This document shows positions 27,850 through 37,860 of a stretch of DNA of 64,000 nt, one piece after another. The notes under the pieces are model-generated. The model searched no databases and was not told the DNA's origin. It saw nothing but the letters and a program-made list of their open reading frames with translations. This DNA is from Ancylobacter aquaticus (GTDB lineage: Bacteria > Pseudomonadota > Alphaproteobacteria > Rhizobiales > Xanthobacteraceae). Each line of letters opens with the position of its first letter. Position 1 is the stretch's first letter. A program made the position numbers and the translations under genes. The DNA is taken from contig NZ_SMFY01000001.1 of NCBI RefSeq assembly GCF_004339465.1, positions 1,954,561 to 2,018,560 on the forward strand, given 5' to 3'.

Positions 27850-29298
27850 CTATTCGCCGCGCAGGCGCTGAAATCGATCGAGAGCCCGCTGGCGCGCCTG
27901 CGCATGGTCGACGACCGGGCGCGGGTAGGTCTCGCCGAGAACCACGCCGGCGCGCCGAAGCACGGTGGGTGCCGCCTCCCAAGGCCGATGGACGATATCG
28001 GACGGCAGCGCGGCCAGCTCCGGCACGAACTGCCTGACATACGCGCCCTCGGGATCGAATTTCTCCCCCTGCGCGACCGGATTGAAGACGCGGAAATAGG
28101 GAGCGGCATCGGCGCCCGAACCCGCCACCCACTGCCAGCTCGCCGGATTATTGGCGGGATCGGCATCGACCAGCGTGTCCCAGAACCACTCCTCGCCCCG
28201 GCGCCAGTCGGTGAGGCAATGCTTGATGAGGAAGGACGCGGCCACCATGCGGATGCGGTTGTGCATCCAGCCGGTCTGCCAGAGCTGGCGCATGCCGGCG
28301 TCGACGAGGGGGTAGCCGGTCAGGCCGCGCCGCCACGCCCGCATCAGCCCCTCGTCATTGGCCCACTCGAAGGCGTCGAAGCGGCCGTTGAAATTGGTGC
28401 GCCCGATGTCGGGGAAGTGGAACAGCAGGTGATAGCTGAACTCGCGCCAATAGACCTCGCTGACGAACTTGGCCACGTCGCGCGGGGGGGCGCTGCCGTC
28501 TGCTTCGGCATGCCGGGCGGCGGCAAGTGCCTGATGCGGCGAGATTTCGCCAAAGCGCAGAAAAGGCGACAGGCGCGAGGTGGAGGGGCGATCCGGGCGG
28601 TCTCGGCCTTCCCCATAGCCGTGAATGCCCTCGTCGAGGAAGGTGCCGAGGGCCGCCCGCGCGCGCGCCTCGCCCGGTGTCCAGGCCTCGCGCAGCCCAC
28701 CGGCCCAATCGGGCGCGGTCGGCTCCAGCGCCCAGTCCTCCAGTCGCTCGCCTGCCGGCGCAGGGGCGAACCGCCACGCCGCTTGCGCGCGCACGGGCGT
28801 GCGAACAGGTTGCGCCATTGCACGTCGATAGAAGGGCGTGAAAACGCGAAAGGGCCCGCCCGACTGGGTCTGCACGGTCCATGGCTCGTGAAGGAGGTTG
28901 CCGCCAAAGCTCTCGGCGTTGACGTGGCGCGCTGTGAGTGCCGCCTTCACCGCCGTGTCGATGGCGATCTCGCCGGCCCCGTAGCGGCGATTCCAATAGA
29001 CCGCTTCCGCGCGCAGTTCACTGGCAAGCCCGGGGATGATCTCGCTTGCCCTGCCACGGCGCAGGAGCAGCCTGCCGCCCTTCGTCTCGATGTCGGCAGC
29101 GAGCGCCGCCAGCGAACGCCCAAGCCACCAGCGCGCCGCGCCGCCAAGCGGGCGCACGTCCTCGCTCGCCTCGTCGAGGAGGAAGATAAGCACCAGTGGC
29201 CGGCCGCTCGCCTGCGCGGCGTCGAGCGCCGGGTTGTCGGCAAGGCGCAGATCGTCGCGGAACCAGACGAGGGCAGGGCGGTCGGTAGACGAGGGCAT
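27850..29298 (-). CDS. phrB: Deoxyribodipyrimidine photolyase (CPD photolyase)
   Basis: The 482-residue flavoprotein has the photolyase N-terminal domain starting LVWFRDDLRLADNPAL, and the C-terminal FAD domain with TGYPLVDAGMRQLWQTGWMH, then RGEEWFWDTLVDADPANN and WQWVAGSGADAAPYFRVFNP. It repairs UV-induced cyclobutane pyrimidine dimers using blue light. The family is usually 450-490 residues. The gene is the first of the photolyase-cysK-alaX-sseA run on the minus strand, with a 147-base divergent gap to the SDR gene. Confidence 0.95.
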   Translation of the reverse strand: MPSSTDRPALVWFRDDLRLADNPALDAAQASGRPLVLIFLLDEASEDVRPLGGAARWWLGRSLAALAADIETKGGRLLLRRGRASEIIPGLASELRAEAVYWNRRYGAGEIAIDTAVKAALTARHVNAESFGGNLLHEPWTVQTQSGGPFRVFTPFYRRAMAQPVRTPVRAQAAWRFAPAPAGERLEDWALEPTAPDWAGGLREAWTPGEARARAALGTFLDEGIHGYGEGRDRPDRPSTSRLSPFLRFGEISPHQALAAARHAEADGSAPPRDVAKFVSEVYWREFSYHLLFHFPDIGRTNFNGRFDAFEWANDEGLMRAWRRGLTGYPLVDAGMRQLWQTGWMHNRIRMVAASFLIKHCLTDWRRGEEWFWDTLVDADPANNPASWQWVAGSGADAAPYFRVFNPVAQGEKFDPEGAYVRQFVPELAALPSDIVHRPWEAAPTVLRRAGVVLGETYPRPVVDHAQARQRALDRFQRLRGE

Positions 29299-29445
29299 GC
29301 GACGTGATCCTGACGTGATCCTACTCTTACGAAATCACACGGCCAAACGATCAACGCCGCTGGCGGAAGGCGGACGGATTGTCTATTGATGATGACTATA
29401 ATGAAAATAGAGTCCCGGATGGGGCGTCGAACATGGAGTTGACCG

Positions 29446-30258
29446 ATGAGCCCTGACCTTCACCCCGGTACCGCAGTCGTCACTGGAGCTTCCAGTGGCA
29501 TTGGCAGGATCTACGCCGAGAAGCTCGCGCAGCGAGGCTATGATGTGTTGCTGGTGGCGCGTGACCGCAGCCGGCTCGATGAACTCGCGGCTAGCCTTGC
29601 GAGCGCGACCGGCCGAAAGACCGAGGTCCTCGTGGCCGATCTCGGGCAGGCGGCGGACGTCGAGAGGCTGACGGCCCGCATCGCCGCCGACCCGTCGATC
29701 ACCCTGCTGGTCAACAATGCCGGCATGGGCACGGAAGGGGCGGTTGTCGGCGTCGATGCCGGCAAGGTCGACGCCATGGTGCAGCTCAACGTCGCCGCGC
29801 TCACGCGCCTGTCCATCGCCGCTGTGAATGCCTTTTCGGCGCGCGGTAAGGGCACGCTGGTGAACATCGCGTCCGTCGTGGCGCTGGTTCCCGAGAATTT
29901 TCTCGGCGCCTATGCCGGCACGAAAGCCTATGTGCTGGCCTTCACACAGTCGTTGCAGAGCGAACTGAAGGGCGGGCCCATACGGGTGCAGGCGGTGCTG
30001 CCCGGGCTCACGGCGACGGAGTTTTTCGACCGTGCGGGCCTGGATGCCGGGTCCCTGCCGGCCGAGATGGTGATGTCGGCGCCCGATCTTGTCGAGGCCG
30101 CCCTGCGCGGGCTGGAGGCCGGGGAGGCGATCACCATTCCCTCGCTGCCCGAGATGGCGGCGTGGCAGACACTGGTGGACGATCGCGTGCGGATGGCCCC
30201 CGGCCTGTCGCTGCGCCAGCCGGCGGCCCGCTACGGGATGGGTGCGACCGCAGGCTGA
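29446..30258 (+). CDS. Short-chain dehydrogenase/reductase (SDR)
   Basis: The 270-residue NAD(P)-dependent oxidoreductase has the nucleotide-binding motif TGASSGIG (residues 13-20), NNAG and the catalytic YAGTK (YxxxK). The set resembles the SDR group annotated as DltE/YbbO-like. The substrate is unknown. The start at 29446 has a weak GTTGACCG region before it. The upstream gap is AT-richer than the rest. It converges with tamB across a palindromic repeat. Confidence 0.9.
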   Translation: MSPDLHPGTAVVTGASSGIGRIYAEKLAQRGYDVLLVARDRSRLDELAASLASATGRKTEVLVADLGQAADVERLTARIAADPSITLLVNNAGMGTEGAVVGVDAGKVDAMVQLNVAALTRLSIAAVNAFSARGKGTLVNIASVVALVPENFLGAYAGTKAYVLAFTQSLQSELKGGPIRVQAVLPGLTATEFFDRAGLDAGSLPAEMVMSAPDLVEAALRGLEAGEAITIPSLPEMAAWQTLVDDRVRMAPGLSLRQPAARYGMGATAG

Positions 30259-30272
30259 TCCAAAGAGCGCGC

Positions 30273-30313
30273 GATCCGGTCACATTGGTTCAATCCGACC
30301 GGATCGGGCCCTA
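30273..30313. repeat. Palindromic intergenic repeat at tamB stop codon
   Basis: GATCCGGTC (30273-30281) pairs perfectly with GACCGGATC (30297-30305), with ATTG/CAAT inside. The flanking CTAG at 30311-30314 gives the tamB TAG stop. Elements with the same core occur at 43599-43625 and, in a related form, at 48152-48188. In the gap between convergent genes the stem may also end transcription. Confidence 0.7.
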
Positions 30314-33300
30314 GTAATCCCATTGGGCGCCGATGCCGACCTCGGCGGCTCCGTTGGCGCCGGTTGCACCCTGCAGGCGAATGTTCTTCGTCACGTCCAC
30401 ATCGACGGTCACGCGGCTCGACCCTGCCGAGGTGCCCTGGCGCACGCCGAGATAGATATTGTCGTTCAGCCTGCGGCCGACGCCGACCTGGCCGCCGGTT
30501 CCCTCCGCATCGGTGCCAAGTTCGAGGCTGTCGACGCCGAGCGAGCGGCGCACATTTTCCAGCACTCCGGCGCCGCCGGAGAACTGCGCGGCGGCCTGCG
30601 CGAGCTGCAGCGCCTGACCGCCATTGAGCGACCCGGCGGAGCGCCCGAACAGCAGGCGGGAGATAACCTCGTCCTGCGGCAGGGTCGGCGTGGAGGAGAA
30701 GCTGATCACGGGGCGGGAGGCGGGGCCGGAAACCAGCACCCGGGCGGTGATGTCGGTGCTGGTGGTCTCGGCGATGAAGTCGAGCTCCGGGTCGGTGTTG
30801 CCCGTGAACGTGATGTTGCCGCGCGTGAAGGTGAGGCGGCGTCCGCCGAAATCGAAGGATCCGCGCCGCAGCTGAAAGCCACCCGACGTCACCGGCGCGC
30901 GCGTCGTGCCGCCGAGCGTCAGCTCGCCGCCGAGCTGCGCCTCGATGCCGAGGCCGCGCACGAACACATTGTTGCTCGGCGCCGAGAGAACCAGATCAAG
31001 CGCGATGCCGTTGCGCGCCGGTGCGGCGGGCCCCTGCTGGCGCTGCACGGTGGGGCTCTTGCTCTTGAACTCGGCGTTGGCATTCACGTGGCGGACATTC
31101 AGGTCCTGCACCCCGCCGGGGAAGCGGTCCGGCACGTTGATGTCGAGTGCGCGCAGCACCAGCCGTCCGGTCAGGCGAGGTCCATTCAGGAACGCGCCTT
31201 CGATGCCGAGACGACCTTCCGCCACAAGGCGCATGAGATCGCTGTTCACCAGCGCCGCATTGACGAGGTCGAGGTCTATTCGCCCGGGATAGCCGGCGGA
31301 AGGGTCGAGTGCGACATTGCCGCGCCCGCTGATGCTGCCGCCATTGGTCGTCGTGGCGCGGAAACTGGTCAGCGTGACGGAGCGATCCGTGCCGGTGAGC
31401 ACGGCCTCGATATTGCCGAGCGCCACCCCGTTGACGGAATCGTCGAAGCGCCCGCCGCTGAGCCGCGCCGTGCCGCCGGCGCGCGGGGCGGCGAGGGAGC
31501 CGCGCAGCGTGGCGTCGACAGTGGCGATGCCGGTGACGCGCGCACCCGTCGCCGCCAGCGTGGGATTGACGATAGCGAGGTTGATGGCGCCGCGCAGCGC
31601 GAGATCGAGATCACCCGCACCGAGCGGCACCGAGCCGCTCAAGGTGAGCCCCTGCACGTTCTGCCCGGTGATGGTGGCGCGCACCTGCGCCCGCCCATTG
31701 CCCAGCGTGCCGTTGGCGGCGATGTCGAAAGGCCCGGCGCCGGAACTGGCGATGTCCGGGCGGCTCAGCCGGGAGATGCGCAGATCGAAGGGGCCCGTTG
31801 GTGCGGAAGCGGTTCCGCCGAGGCGCGCCGTGCCCGCCAGCGTGCCCGAGAGATTGGTGTCCGGCGCGACGAGGTTGACCAACGCCAGCGGCAGGGCGCG
31901 CAGGTCGACCGTGAGATCGAGCCTGTCGCCGGCCGTGCCGGACACGGTGGCGGAGCCGCCGCCGGCGGTCAGCGCCAGCCGGTCGATGGCAATTGTCCCG
32001 CCCGTGAGCGTGAAGGTCGCCGGCGCGTTCAACGCCGCGTTCAGCCCGGGCCGCGTCGCCGTGAGCCGGTCGAGCCGCAGCCGTGCGCCGTCCGTTATCG
32101 GCTCCAGCCGGCCGGCGGCGCGCAGATTGGTGCCCTGGGTGAGCGCTTCCAGCGTGAGGTCAGTGCCCTCGGCCGTGCCTTTGGCGCGAAGGGTAGCGGT
32201 GTCGACAGTCACGCCGGAAAGGGCCGCCGCCCGCAGGTCGACAGTGCCATCGAGAAGCGGCACGCCCCGCAGATCGAGCACCTTGCCATTGATGTTGGCC
32301 GAGCCCACCGTCTGGCCGAACGCGCTGAGCTTTTCGGCGCTGGCGCGCACATCGGCGTTCTGCCGGCCTTCGGCGACGCTGAGCGTGACGTCGGCATTCA
32401 GGGCGCCGGCCATCTCGGTGAGAGCGAGCGCGGCGATGTCGGCGAGGTCGCCGGCGACGATATTCAACTGACCTGTGGCGAGGCCGGCCGGGTCGAGCGC
32501 CAGATCGCCACGCGCCGTGACCGAGCCGATGGCAAGATCGAGGCCCGACAGGCTCCGCGTGCCGTCCGGCTGCGTCGCCAGCGTCGCCGAACCCCGCGCC
32601 GGCTTGCCGCCCACGTCGCCGGAGAGCCCGAATGTGCCGGCCATGTCGCTGGTGATGTCCGTTGCGGAGACATCGAGCGTCACATCGCGAAGCGGGCGGC
32701 CATCGGCCATGCCGTCGGGCACCCGCAGCGTCGCCTTGACGCCGAGCGCGTCGAGCGTTCCGGAAAAGGCGGCATCGGCCTGCAGCGCGCCGGCGAGACG
32801 CGGGTCGATCCGCCCGAGATCGTCGAGGGCAAGCGTGGCGTTGAGGTCGGCGACATCGCTGGCGAGGCGGCCATTGACGGTGGCGGCGATGCCGTCGGTA
32901 TCGATCTTCAGGTTATCGACCGAGAGCGCATTGGCGCCATCCCGGGCGAGGGCGCCGTCGATGCTGAGGCCTTGCCCGACGAGAGCATCGACGCGGGCGA
33001 TGCCGGTCTCCAGCCCCTGGGCGCGGCCCTTGAGCACGGCACTGGCGCGGGCCAGGTCAGTTGACGCGGAGAGTCGGGCGTCGAGCGTCGCGGTGCCTGC
33101 AAGCGGGCGGCCGGCGAGCGGCGAGAAGGCGGCGAGGTTGAGCCGGCTGACGCCAAGGTCACCGTCGATGGCGTGCGCATCCGCCCGGCCGGCAAAACGC
33201 GCCGAGATCGCGGAGAGCTCGACCGATGCCGTTTCCAAGACGGCGTCCTCCCCGGGGGGCAGCGTTCCGGCCGCCGAGAAGCGCCCCCGCGTGCCCAGGG

Positions 33301-34573
33301 CTGCCGCCACCTGCGGGTCGGCGGCGGTCAACTCGTCGGCCGTGCCCTCCACCGCAAAGGCGAGGGAGCCGGACGCGGAGGGGAGGGTGCGCAGCGTGGC
33401 CGCGAGGCTTCCTGCGCGATAGTCCAGGCCGGTGAGCTGGGTCGCCGCTATCCGCCCATCGATGGAGGGTGTCCGCAGCGCGCCCTTCAGCGTGCCGGTG
33501 AGGCGCAGGCTCTGCCAGCCAATGCCCGGAGCGAGGGCGGCGAAGCGCGCGGCGTCGGCGAGGGTGGCGTCGAAGGCGAGGTCGGCCGTCTCCGCCGCGT
33601 CGAGCGTGCCGCTCACCGTGGCCTGGAAACCGGCGGTGCGGGCGGTGAAGCTGTCGATGGCAATATTCCGCGCCGTATCGACCGTTACTGAGCCGGCTAA
33701 TTCGCTGCGCCCTTCAAAGAGCGGCGAAATATTCGCCGGCAAAATGTCGGCGATATCGGCATCTATCGCGACGTTCATCCTGTGCCCGTTCGCCACGGCG
33801 CGAATACCCGCCGCGCCACTGGCCTCAGCCACATCGCCGACGGTGACGCGCAGATGCCCGTCCCAGGCGTCGAGCGGCCCCGCGCCTTTCAGCGACGCGG
33901 CGATTTCGGGAAGTCCGTCGAAGCCGGCGGCACGCGCCATCAGTCCGCCGGCGGGTTCGCGCGCGGCGACGTCGAGATCGAGCTGGCCCGTTTCCGGTGA
34001 ATAGCCGGCTGAACCATTCAGCGTGCCGGGCGCGTCGAGACGTTCCAGCGCGAAGGTCATCGACAGACCCTGGGCCAGCGAGGCGAGATCGGCCGAGCCG
34101 TTGAGCGACAGGCGCGCCGCATGGCCCAGCACTGGCTCGGCGAGGGTGATGTCGGGGATGGCGAGGTTTTCGAGCCGCACGGGCAGGGCGAAGGACGACC
34201 CTTCATCCGTGGAGGGTGGCGCGGGCGGGAGGACCGGCCGTCGATCGAGACTGACGCGTGCCGCGGCCAGCGTCGTCACATCCACGCGCCCGGAGAGCAG
34301 CGCCAGTGGCCGCCAGTCAAGCCGCGCGCCCTCGATGCGGGCAAACGGACCTTCGGCGTCGGACAGCTCGATGCTCTCGACGCTCATGTCGAACGGTACG
34401 AAGCCGCCGAGCCCGCGCAGGGCGACCGTCAGGCCGGGAGAGGAGGCCAGCGACGAGGCGAAGCCGGCCAGCAGCGCTTTGCCCGGAGGTGTCTGCAGCG
34501 CGCCGAATGCGGCCACCAGCAGCACCAGCAGGGAGAGCAGCGCCATTGCGAGGAATTTGAGCGCGCGTGTCAT
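30311..34573 (-). CDS. tamB: Translocation and assembly module protein TamB
   Basis: The 1,420-residue protein has one N-terminal membrane anchor (residues about 7-27), then a very long repetitive beta-strand region and the TamB C-terminal domain (DUF490), with GLGIEAQLGGELTLGGT and TSTDITARVLVSGPASRP visible. TamB is an inner-membrane-anchored bridge-like protein that spans the periplasm to TamA and takes part in outer-membrane protein assembly and phospholipid transport. The ATG overlaps the TamA stop by one base (TGATG), so the two are co-translated. The stop codon lies in a palindromic repeat. Confidence 0.95.
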   Translation of the reverse strand: MTRALKFLAMALLSLLVLLVAAFGALQTPPGKALLAGFASSLASSPGLTVALRGLGGFVPFDMSVESIELSDAEGPFARIEGARLDWRPLALLSGRVDVTTLAAARVSLDRRPVLPPAPPSTDEGSSFALPVRLENLAIPDITLAEPVLGHAARLSLNGSADLASLAQGLSMTFALERLDAPGTLNGSAGYSPETGQLDLDVAAREPAGGLMARAAGFDGLPEIAASLKGAGPLDAWDGHLRVTVGDVAEASGAAGIRAVANGHRMNVAIDADIADILPANISPLFEGRSELAGSVTVDTARNIAIDSFTARTAGFQATVSGTLDAAETADLAFDATLADAARFAALAPGIGWQSLRLTGTLKGALRTPSIDGRIAATQLTGLDYRAGSLAATLRTLPSASGSLAFAVEGTADELTAADPQVAAALGTRGRFSAAGTLPPGEDAVLETASVELSAISARFAGRADAHAIDGDLGVSRLNLAAFSPLAGRPLAGTATLDARLSASTDLARASAVLKGRAQGLETGIARVDALVGQGLSIDGALARDGANALSVDNLKIDTDGIAATVNGRLASDVADLNATLALDDLGRIDPRLAGALQADAAFSGTLDALGVKATLRVPDGMADGRPLRDVTLDVSATDITSDMAGTFGLSGDVGGKPARGSATLATQPDGTRSLSGLDLAIGSVTARGDLALDPAGLATGQLNIVAGDLADIAALALTEMAGALNADVTLSVAEGRQNADVRASAEKLSAFGQTVGSANINGKVLDLRGVPLLDGTVDLRAAALSGVTVDTATLRAKGTAEGTDLTLEALTQGTNLRAAGRLEPITDGARLRLDRLTATRPGLNAALNAPATFTLTGGTIAIDRLALTAGGGSATVSGTAGDRLDLTVDLRALPLALVNLVAPDTNLSGTLAGTARLGGTASAPTGPFDLRISRLSRPDIASSGAGPFDIAANGTLGNGRAQVRATITGQNVQGLTLSGSVPLGAGDLDLALRGAINLAIVNPTLAATGARVTGIATVDATLRGSLAAPRAGGTARLSGGRFDDSVNGVALGNIEAVLTGTDRSVTLTSFRATTTNGGSISGRGNVALDPSAGYPGRIDLDLVNAALVNSDLMRLVAEGRLGIEGAFLNGPRLTGRLVLRALDINVPDRFPGGVQDLNVRHVNANAEFKSKSPTVQRQQGPAAPARNGIALDLVLSAPSNNVFVRGLGIEAQLGGELTLGGTTRAPVTSGGFQLRRGSFDFGGRRLTFTRGNITFTGNTDPELDFIAETTSTDITARVLVSGPASRPVISFSSTPTLPQDEVISRLLFGRSAGSLNGGQALQLAQAAAQFSGGAGVLENVRRSLGVDSLELGTDAEGTGGQVGVGRRLNDNIYLGVRQGTSAGSSRVTVDVDVTKNIRLQGATGANGAAEVGIGAQWDY

Positions 34574-36624
34574 CAGAAGGCCTGCCCCAGACTGACATAG
34601 ACGCCGAAATCGCCGTCATCCGGCCCCGGATTGAGCGGGAAGGCGAAATCCACCCGCAACGGGCCGATCGCCGTATAGTAGCGAAGGCCCACGCCAGCCG
34701 AATATTTCATGCCATCGAAGTCCGGCCATTCGGAGGCGAAAGCCGAACCCATGTCGAAGAACGGCACGATGCCGATCGTATCGGTGACCCGCACCCGTGC
34801 TTCGAACGATGCCTCGAAGAAGCTGCGGCCTCCGATGATGATGCCGTCCTCGTTGCGAGGGCTGGCGGACTGATATTCATAGCCACGCAGTGAGCCGCCG
34901 CCGCCGACATAGAAGCGCCGTTGGGGCGGCACGTCGTAGAGACCGGCGCCGACGATGCTGCCGGCGGCAAGACGGCCCGCCAGGATGAAGCGCTTGCCCT
35001 CATCGAAGGCGTAATAGGTCGAGACTGATCCCTTGAACATGGTGGGACCGGCGCCGGCATCGCCGAGATAGGCAAAGGGCTCGACAGTCGCTGCCGCGCG
35101 CCAGCCGCGCGAGGGGTCGAGCTTGCTGTCGGTGTTGTCATAGGTCAACTCGAACGGCACGCCGATAATGCCGTAATCCCGCGTGCTCGTGCTGTCCTCC
35201 ACCTGCGACTGCTCCAGGTCGATGCTCACCTGCAGGGTCAGGTCGTCGCTATAGCGGTGACGAATGCCGGCCAGTAGCGTCACCGCCTCGCGCACATAGG
35301 CGTTCGTCACCTCGCGCAGCACGGAGGCGTTGGCGACGAGGTCATCCTGCGCGGTGTAAATGCCGGGCTTTACAAAGGCGGCGGAGAGTTTGTAGCCGAA
35401 CGGGTCGGCAGTGGGCACGGCTTCGGACTTCTCGCCGAACCAGGAGACCTGGTCATCGAGCCGCAGCGTTTCGCCGCCGCCGAACAGGTTGCGATGGCCC
35501 CAATAGGCGTTGATGGCCGACCCGTCGGTTGACGAATAGGTGGCGCTGACGCCGACATAGCGCGGCTTGCGCGCCGACACCTCGATCGTCACCGGCAGGC
35601 TGCCGTCCGCCTCCAGCCGTTCCGCCTCGCGGAGGCGGACGCTGGCAATGGCCTCATACTCAAGCAGGCGCCGGCGCATGCGGTCCAGCACCTCCGGTGA
35701 GTACGGCGTGCCCGGGGCGATCTCGATGCGCTCCTCGACAAAGCCGGGGGTGAGAAAATCGGCGCCGACCACGGTGAAGCGCCCGAAGGTGGCGACGGGG
35801 CCCGGGGCGATGAGGAAGGTGACGTCGACCGTGCGAGTCTGGTGGTCGGCGACAACCTCCTTGTCGGCGACCTTGGCGAAGGGGTGGGCCATGCGCCGCC
35901 AGTGATCGACGATCATGCCCTCGGCGCGGACGATGGAGGTTGCGAGCGCCGGCTCGCCAGGTTCCAGCCGCAGGCGCGCCAGCGACGGGGACTCCGACAG
36001 CGGGCGCCGGGTCGCGGCATCGAGCAGCTCGACGCGCCCGAACTGGAATTGCGGGCCGGCCTCTACCGTGACCTGCACCGGCACGGGCCCGCGCGCGCGG
36101 GCCGCTTCCACGCGCTCGAAGATATCGGGGGCATCTGGTGCACTCCCGGCGATGCGAATGCGGATAATGCCGCCGTAATAGCCGGCGGCGTAAAGTGCGG
36201 CGTTGATGTCGCGACGATCCGACAGCGCCCGGCGCACCAAGCCCGCTGCGCCGGATGGAGGGCGCTCGCTCAGCCGTTCGAGAGTCGATGCGGCCTCGAT
36301 TCGGTCGGTAAGCGCGCCGTCGCCTCCGGTGACGTCGAGCGTCAACGTATAAGGCGTGGCGTCCGGGGCGGGCGGGCCGGCATTGATCGGCCTGGGGCTG
36401 AACAGATTGATCAGCGGACCGAAGAACCCGCCATTGGCGTCGTCCTCCGCCGTCTCGTCATTCGTACCACCGAACAGCTGGGCGGAAGCCGGCACCGGCA
36501 GGACAGACAGGACCAGCGCCACGCAAAAAGCGAGCGCAAGCCAGAGGTGCCCTTTCCGCCTTCCAACCGCCAACCCGTATCCTCCTGCATCAAGGTTCGA
36601 CTGCCGCCTGGGGCGTGCCGACAT
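34573..36624 (-). CDS. tamA: Outer-membrane assembly protein TamA (BamA-like)
   Basis: The 683-residue protein has a signal-anchor segment near residues 25-50 (HLWLALAFCVALVLSVLPV, cleavage near ASAQ), POTRA repeats and a C-terminal BamA-type beta barrel ending in the outer-membrane sorting sequence VYVSLGQAF with a terminal Phe. The barrel motif VGGGGSLRGYEYQSA is visible near residues 565-580. TamA inserts and folds a subset of outer-membrane proteins with TamB. The start at 36624 is the ATG nearest the signal peptide. Its ribosome binding site (AGAGGA) is very close, so a nearby alternative start is possible. Confidence 0.9.
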   Translation of the reverse strand: MSARPRRQSNLDAGGYGLAVGRRKGHLWLALAFCVALVLSVLPVPASAQLFGGTNDETAEDDANGGFFGPLINLFSPRPINAGPPAPDATPYTLTLDVTGGDGALTDRIEAASTLERLSERPPSGAAGLVRRALSDRRDINAALYAAGYYGGIIRIRIAGSAPDAPDIFERVEAARARGPVPVQVTVEAGPQFQFGRVELLDAATRRPLSESPSLARLRLEPGEPALATSIVRAEGMIVDHWRRMAHPFAKVADKEVVADHQTRTVDVTFLIAPGPVATFGRFTVVGADFLTPGFVEERIEIAPGTPYSPEVLDRMRRRLLEYEAIASVRLREAERLEADGSLPVTIEVSARKPRYVGVSATYSSTDGSAINAYWGHRNLFGGGETLRLDDQVSWFGEKSEAVPTADPFGYKLSAAFVKPGIYTAQDDLVANASVLREVTNAYVREAVTLLAGIRHRYSDDLTLQVSIDLEQSQVEDSTSTRDYGIIGVPFELTYDNTDSKLDPSRGWRAAATVEPFAYLGDAGAGPTMFKGSVSTYYAFDEGKRFILAGRLAAGSIVGAGLYDVPPQRRFYVGGGGSLRGYEYQSASPRNEDGIIIGGRSFFEASFEARVRVTDTIGIVPFFDMGSAFASEWPDFDGMKYSAGVGLRYYTAIGPLRVDFAFPLNPGPDDGDFGVYVSLGQAF

Positions 36625-37014
36625 TCCTCTGAGCCGCGAAACTAATGCAGCGACGATGAACGCAAGCTTTCCATCGGAGAGCCTGCTCCTGATTGCCGTG
36701 CGAAACCGGGGAGCGTCAACCTTGAAGGCGGAAAGAATGCAAAGTTCCGTGCCCTCGCGGGTCAAAAATCCGCCGGAGGCCAAAGGCTTGGCACTCTGAT
36801 GTCGGCTCCCGGGTACCATTGACCGTGCCAACTGTCGTTCCGTTGGCCTCGCCTACCACGCGACGCCGATGGGCAACTTCTGCCATGGGCGATCGGCAGG
36901 ACGCAGCCGTTGCTGCCATAGAAAGCGGTAGCTAACCTGGGCGGGTCTGCGCTGCGGGCGGCATCGGTCTTTCGGGGCGCTATGCAGCAGCGTTCTCCAC
37001 CGATGGATCGACAT
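36625..37014. other. Intergenic stretch upstream of tamA
   Basis: About 390 bases between tamA and the first transposase remnant carry no convincing gene on either strand. The stretch must contain the tamA promoter. It marks the left edge of the accessory island, after which codon structure and gene order become irregular. Confidence 0.4.
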
Positions 37015-37490
37015 TCACCTCAGCCTGATCATAGCGGCGGCGGGGTGAACAAAGTCGATGAAGTGAATGGTCCGGCCGTCTCATCGTGTTGCGAAGCGGC
37101 GTAAGTGCTTGCGGCGATTGAAGCAGCTTTCGATACGGTTTCGCCGTTCATCGTGCGGGATGATGATCTTCCGGGTGCGGCTGGATGGGATCGCCGCCGC
37201 GCCGATGTCTGCGACTTGGCTGCGGAAAACATTGCTGTCGTAGGCTTTGTCGGCGAGTACGGCGCCGCCGGACTGACCTTCGATCAAGGCTGCGAACTGC
37301 GGCCAGGTTGCCCACCGGGCCCGTCGTAGTGATGAAGGGCAGAGGCCGACCCAGCGCATCGGCCAGCATGTGGCCTTTCTTGGTGTTCAATCCGCTTCGG
37401 TAACGCCCCAGAGCCTCGTCCTTGATCCCCTTATTCCGCTCGCCGCCTGCGAGAGGGCCCGCGCGATGGATGACCTGAGCCCTGACCTGA
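37015..37490 (-). pseudogene. IS5-family transposase remnant (broken)
   Basis: Read on the minus strand, two frames carry pieces of one IS5-type transposase. The upstream frame has DEALGRYRSGL ... ADALGRPLPFITT (about 37420-37300). The downstream frame has LADKAYDSN, AAIPSSRTRK and RRNRIESCFNRRKHLRRFATR (about 37270-37084). A frameshift near 37290-37310 separates them. An in-frame TGA at 37081 then interrupts the C-terminus, after which the frame continues to TGA at 37015. The catalytic domain is no longer expressible as one protein. Confidence 0.8.
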
Positions 37491-37544
37491 GCCCCTGATC
37501 TTCCTCCAGGTTTGAGTAGAGTCCGCCGACCATGGAGACGGACG

Positions 37545-37860
37545 ATGCGGGCGTCACGGTTCACAGCGGAAACAGATCATCGCGATGCTGAAGGAGCAGG
37601 AGGCGGGCGCGAAGACCGCTGACCTCTGTCGCAGGCACGGCATCTCCTCGGCGACCTTCTACAAGTTCAAGGCCAAGTACGGCGGCATGGACGTGTCCAA
37701 TGCCCGCCGGCTGAAGAAGCTCCTGGCGGAGCAGATGCTGGAAAACGTCATCCTGAGGGATGTCAGTTCAAAAAATGGTGACGCCCGATGCACGGCGCAA
37801 AGCCGTGGCTCACCCCCCTCCCAATTATCGACGACACGGCGAAACCCGAGAAGGGCAGGC
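37545..37860 (+). pseudogene. IS3-family OrfA transposase remnant (broken)
   Basis: The frame from the ATG at 37545 begins as IS3-type OrfA (MRASRFTAE), then an extra base near 37571 shifts it to the frame that reads IIAMLKEQEAGAKTADLCRR and HGISSATFYKFKAKYGGMD. About ten codons of the leucine-zipper region are missing, judging by the join NARRLKKLLAEQML. A second shift near 37770 moves the tail KMVTPDARRKAVAHP into another frame. OrfB is absent. It is a decayed helix-turn-helix subunit of an IS3 (IS51-type) element. Confidence 0.8.

Noticed and set aside
30089..33064. Long plus-strand open frame of 991 codons over tamB
   Set aside because: It is antisense to the clear TamB protein, has low-complexity Arg/Gly/Ala-rich translation and no family motif. 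High GC makes such shadows common.
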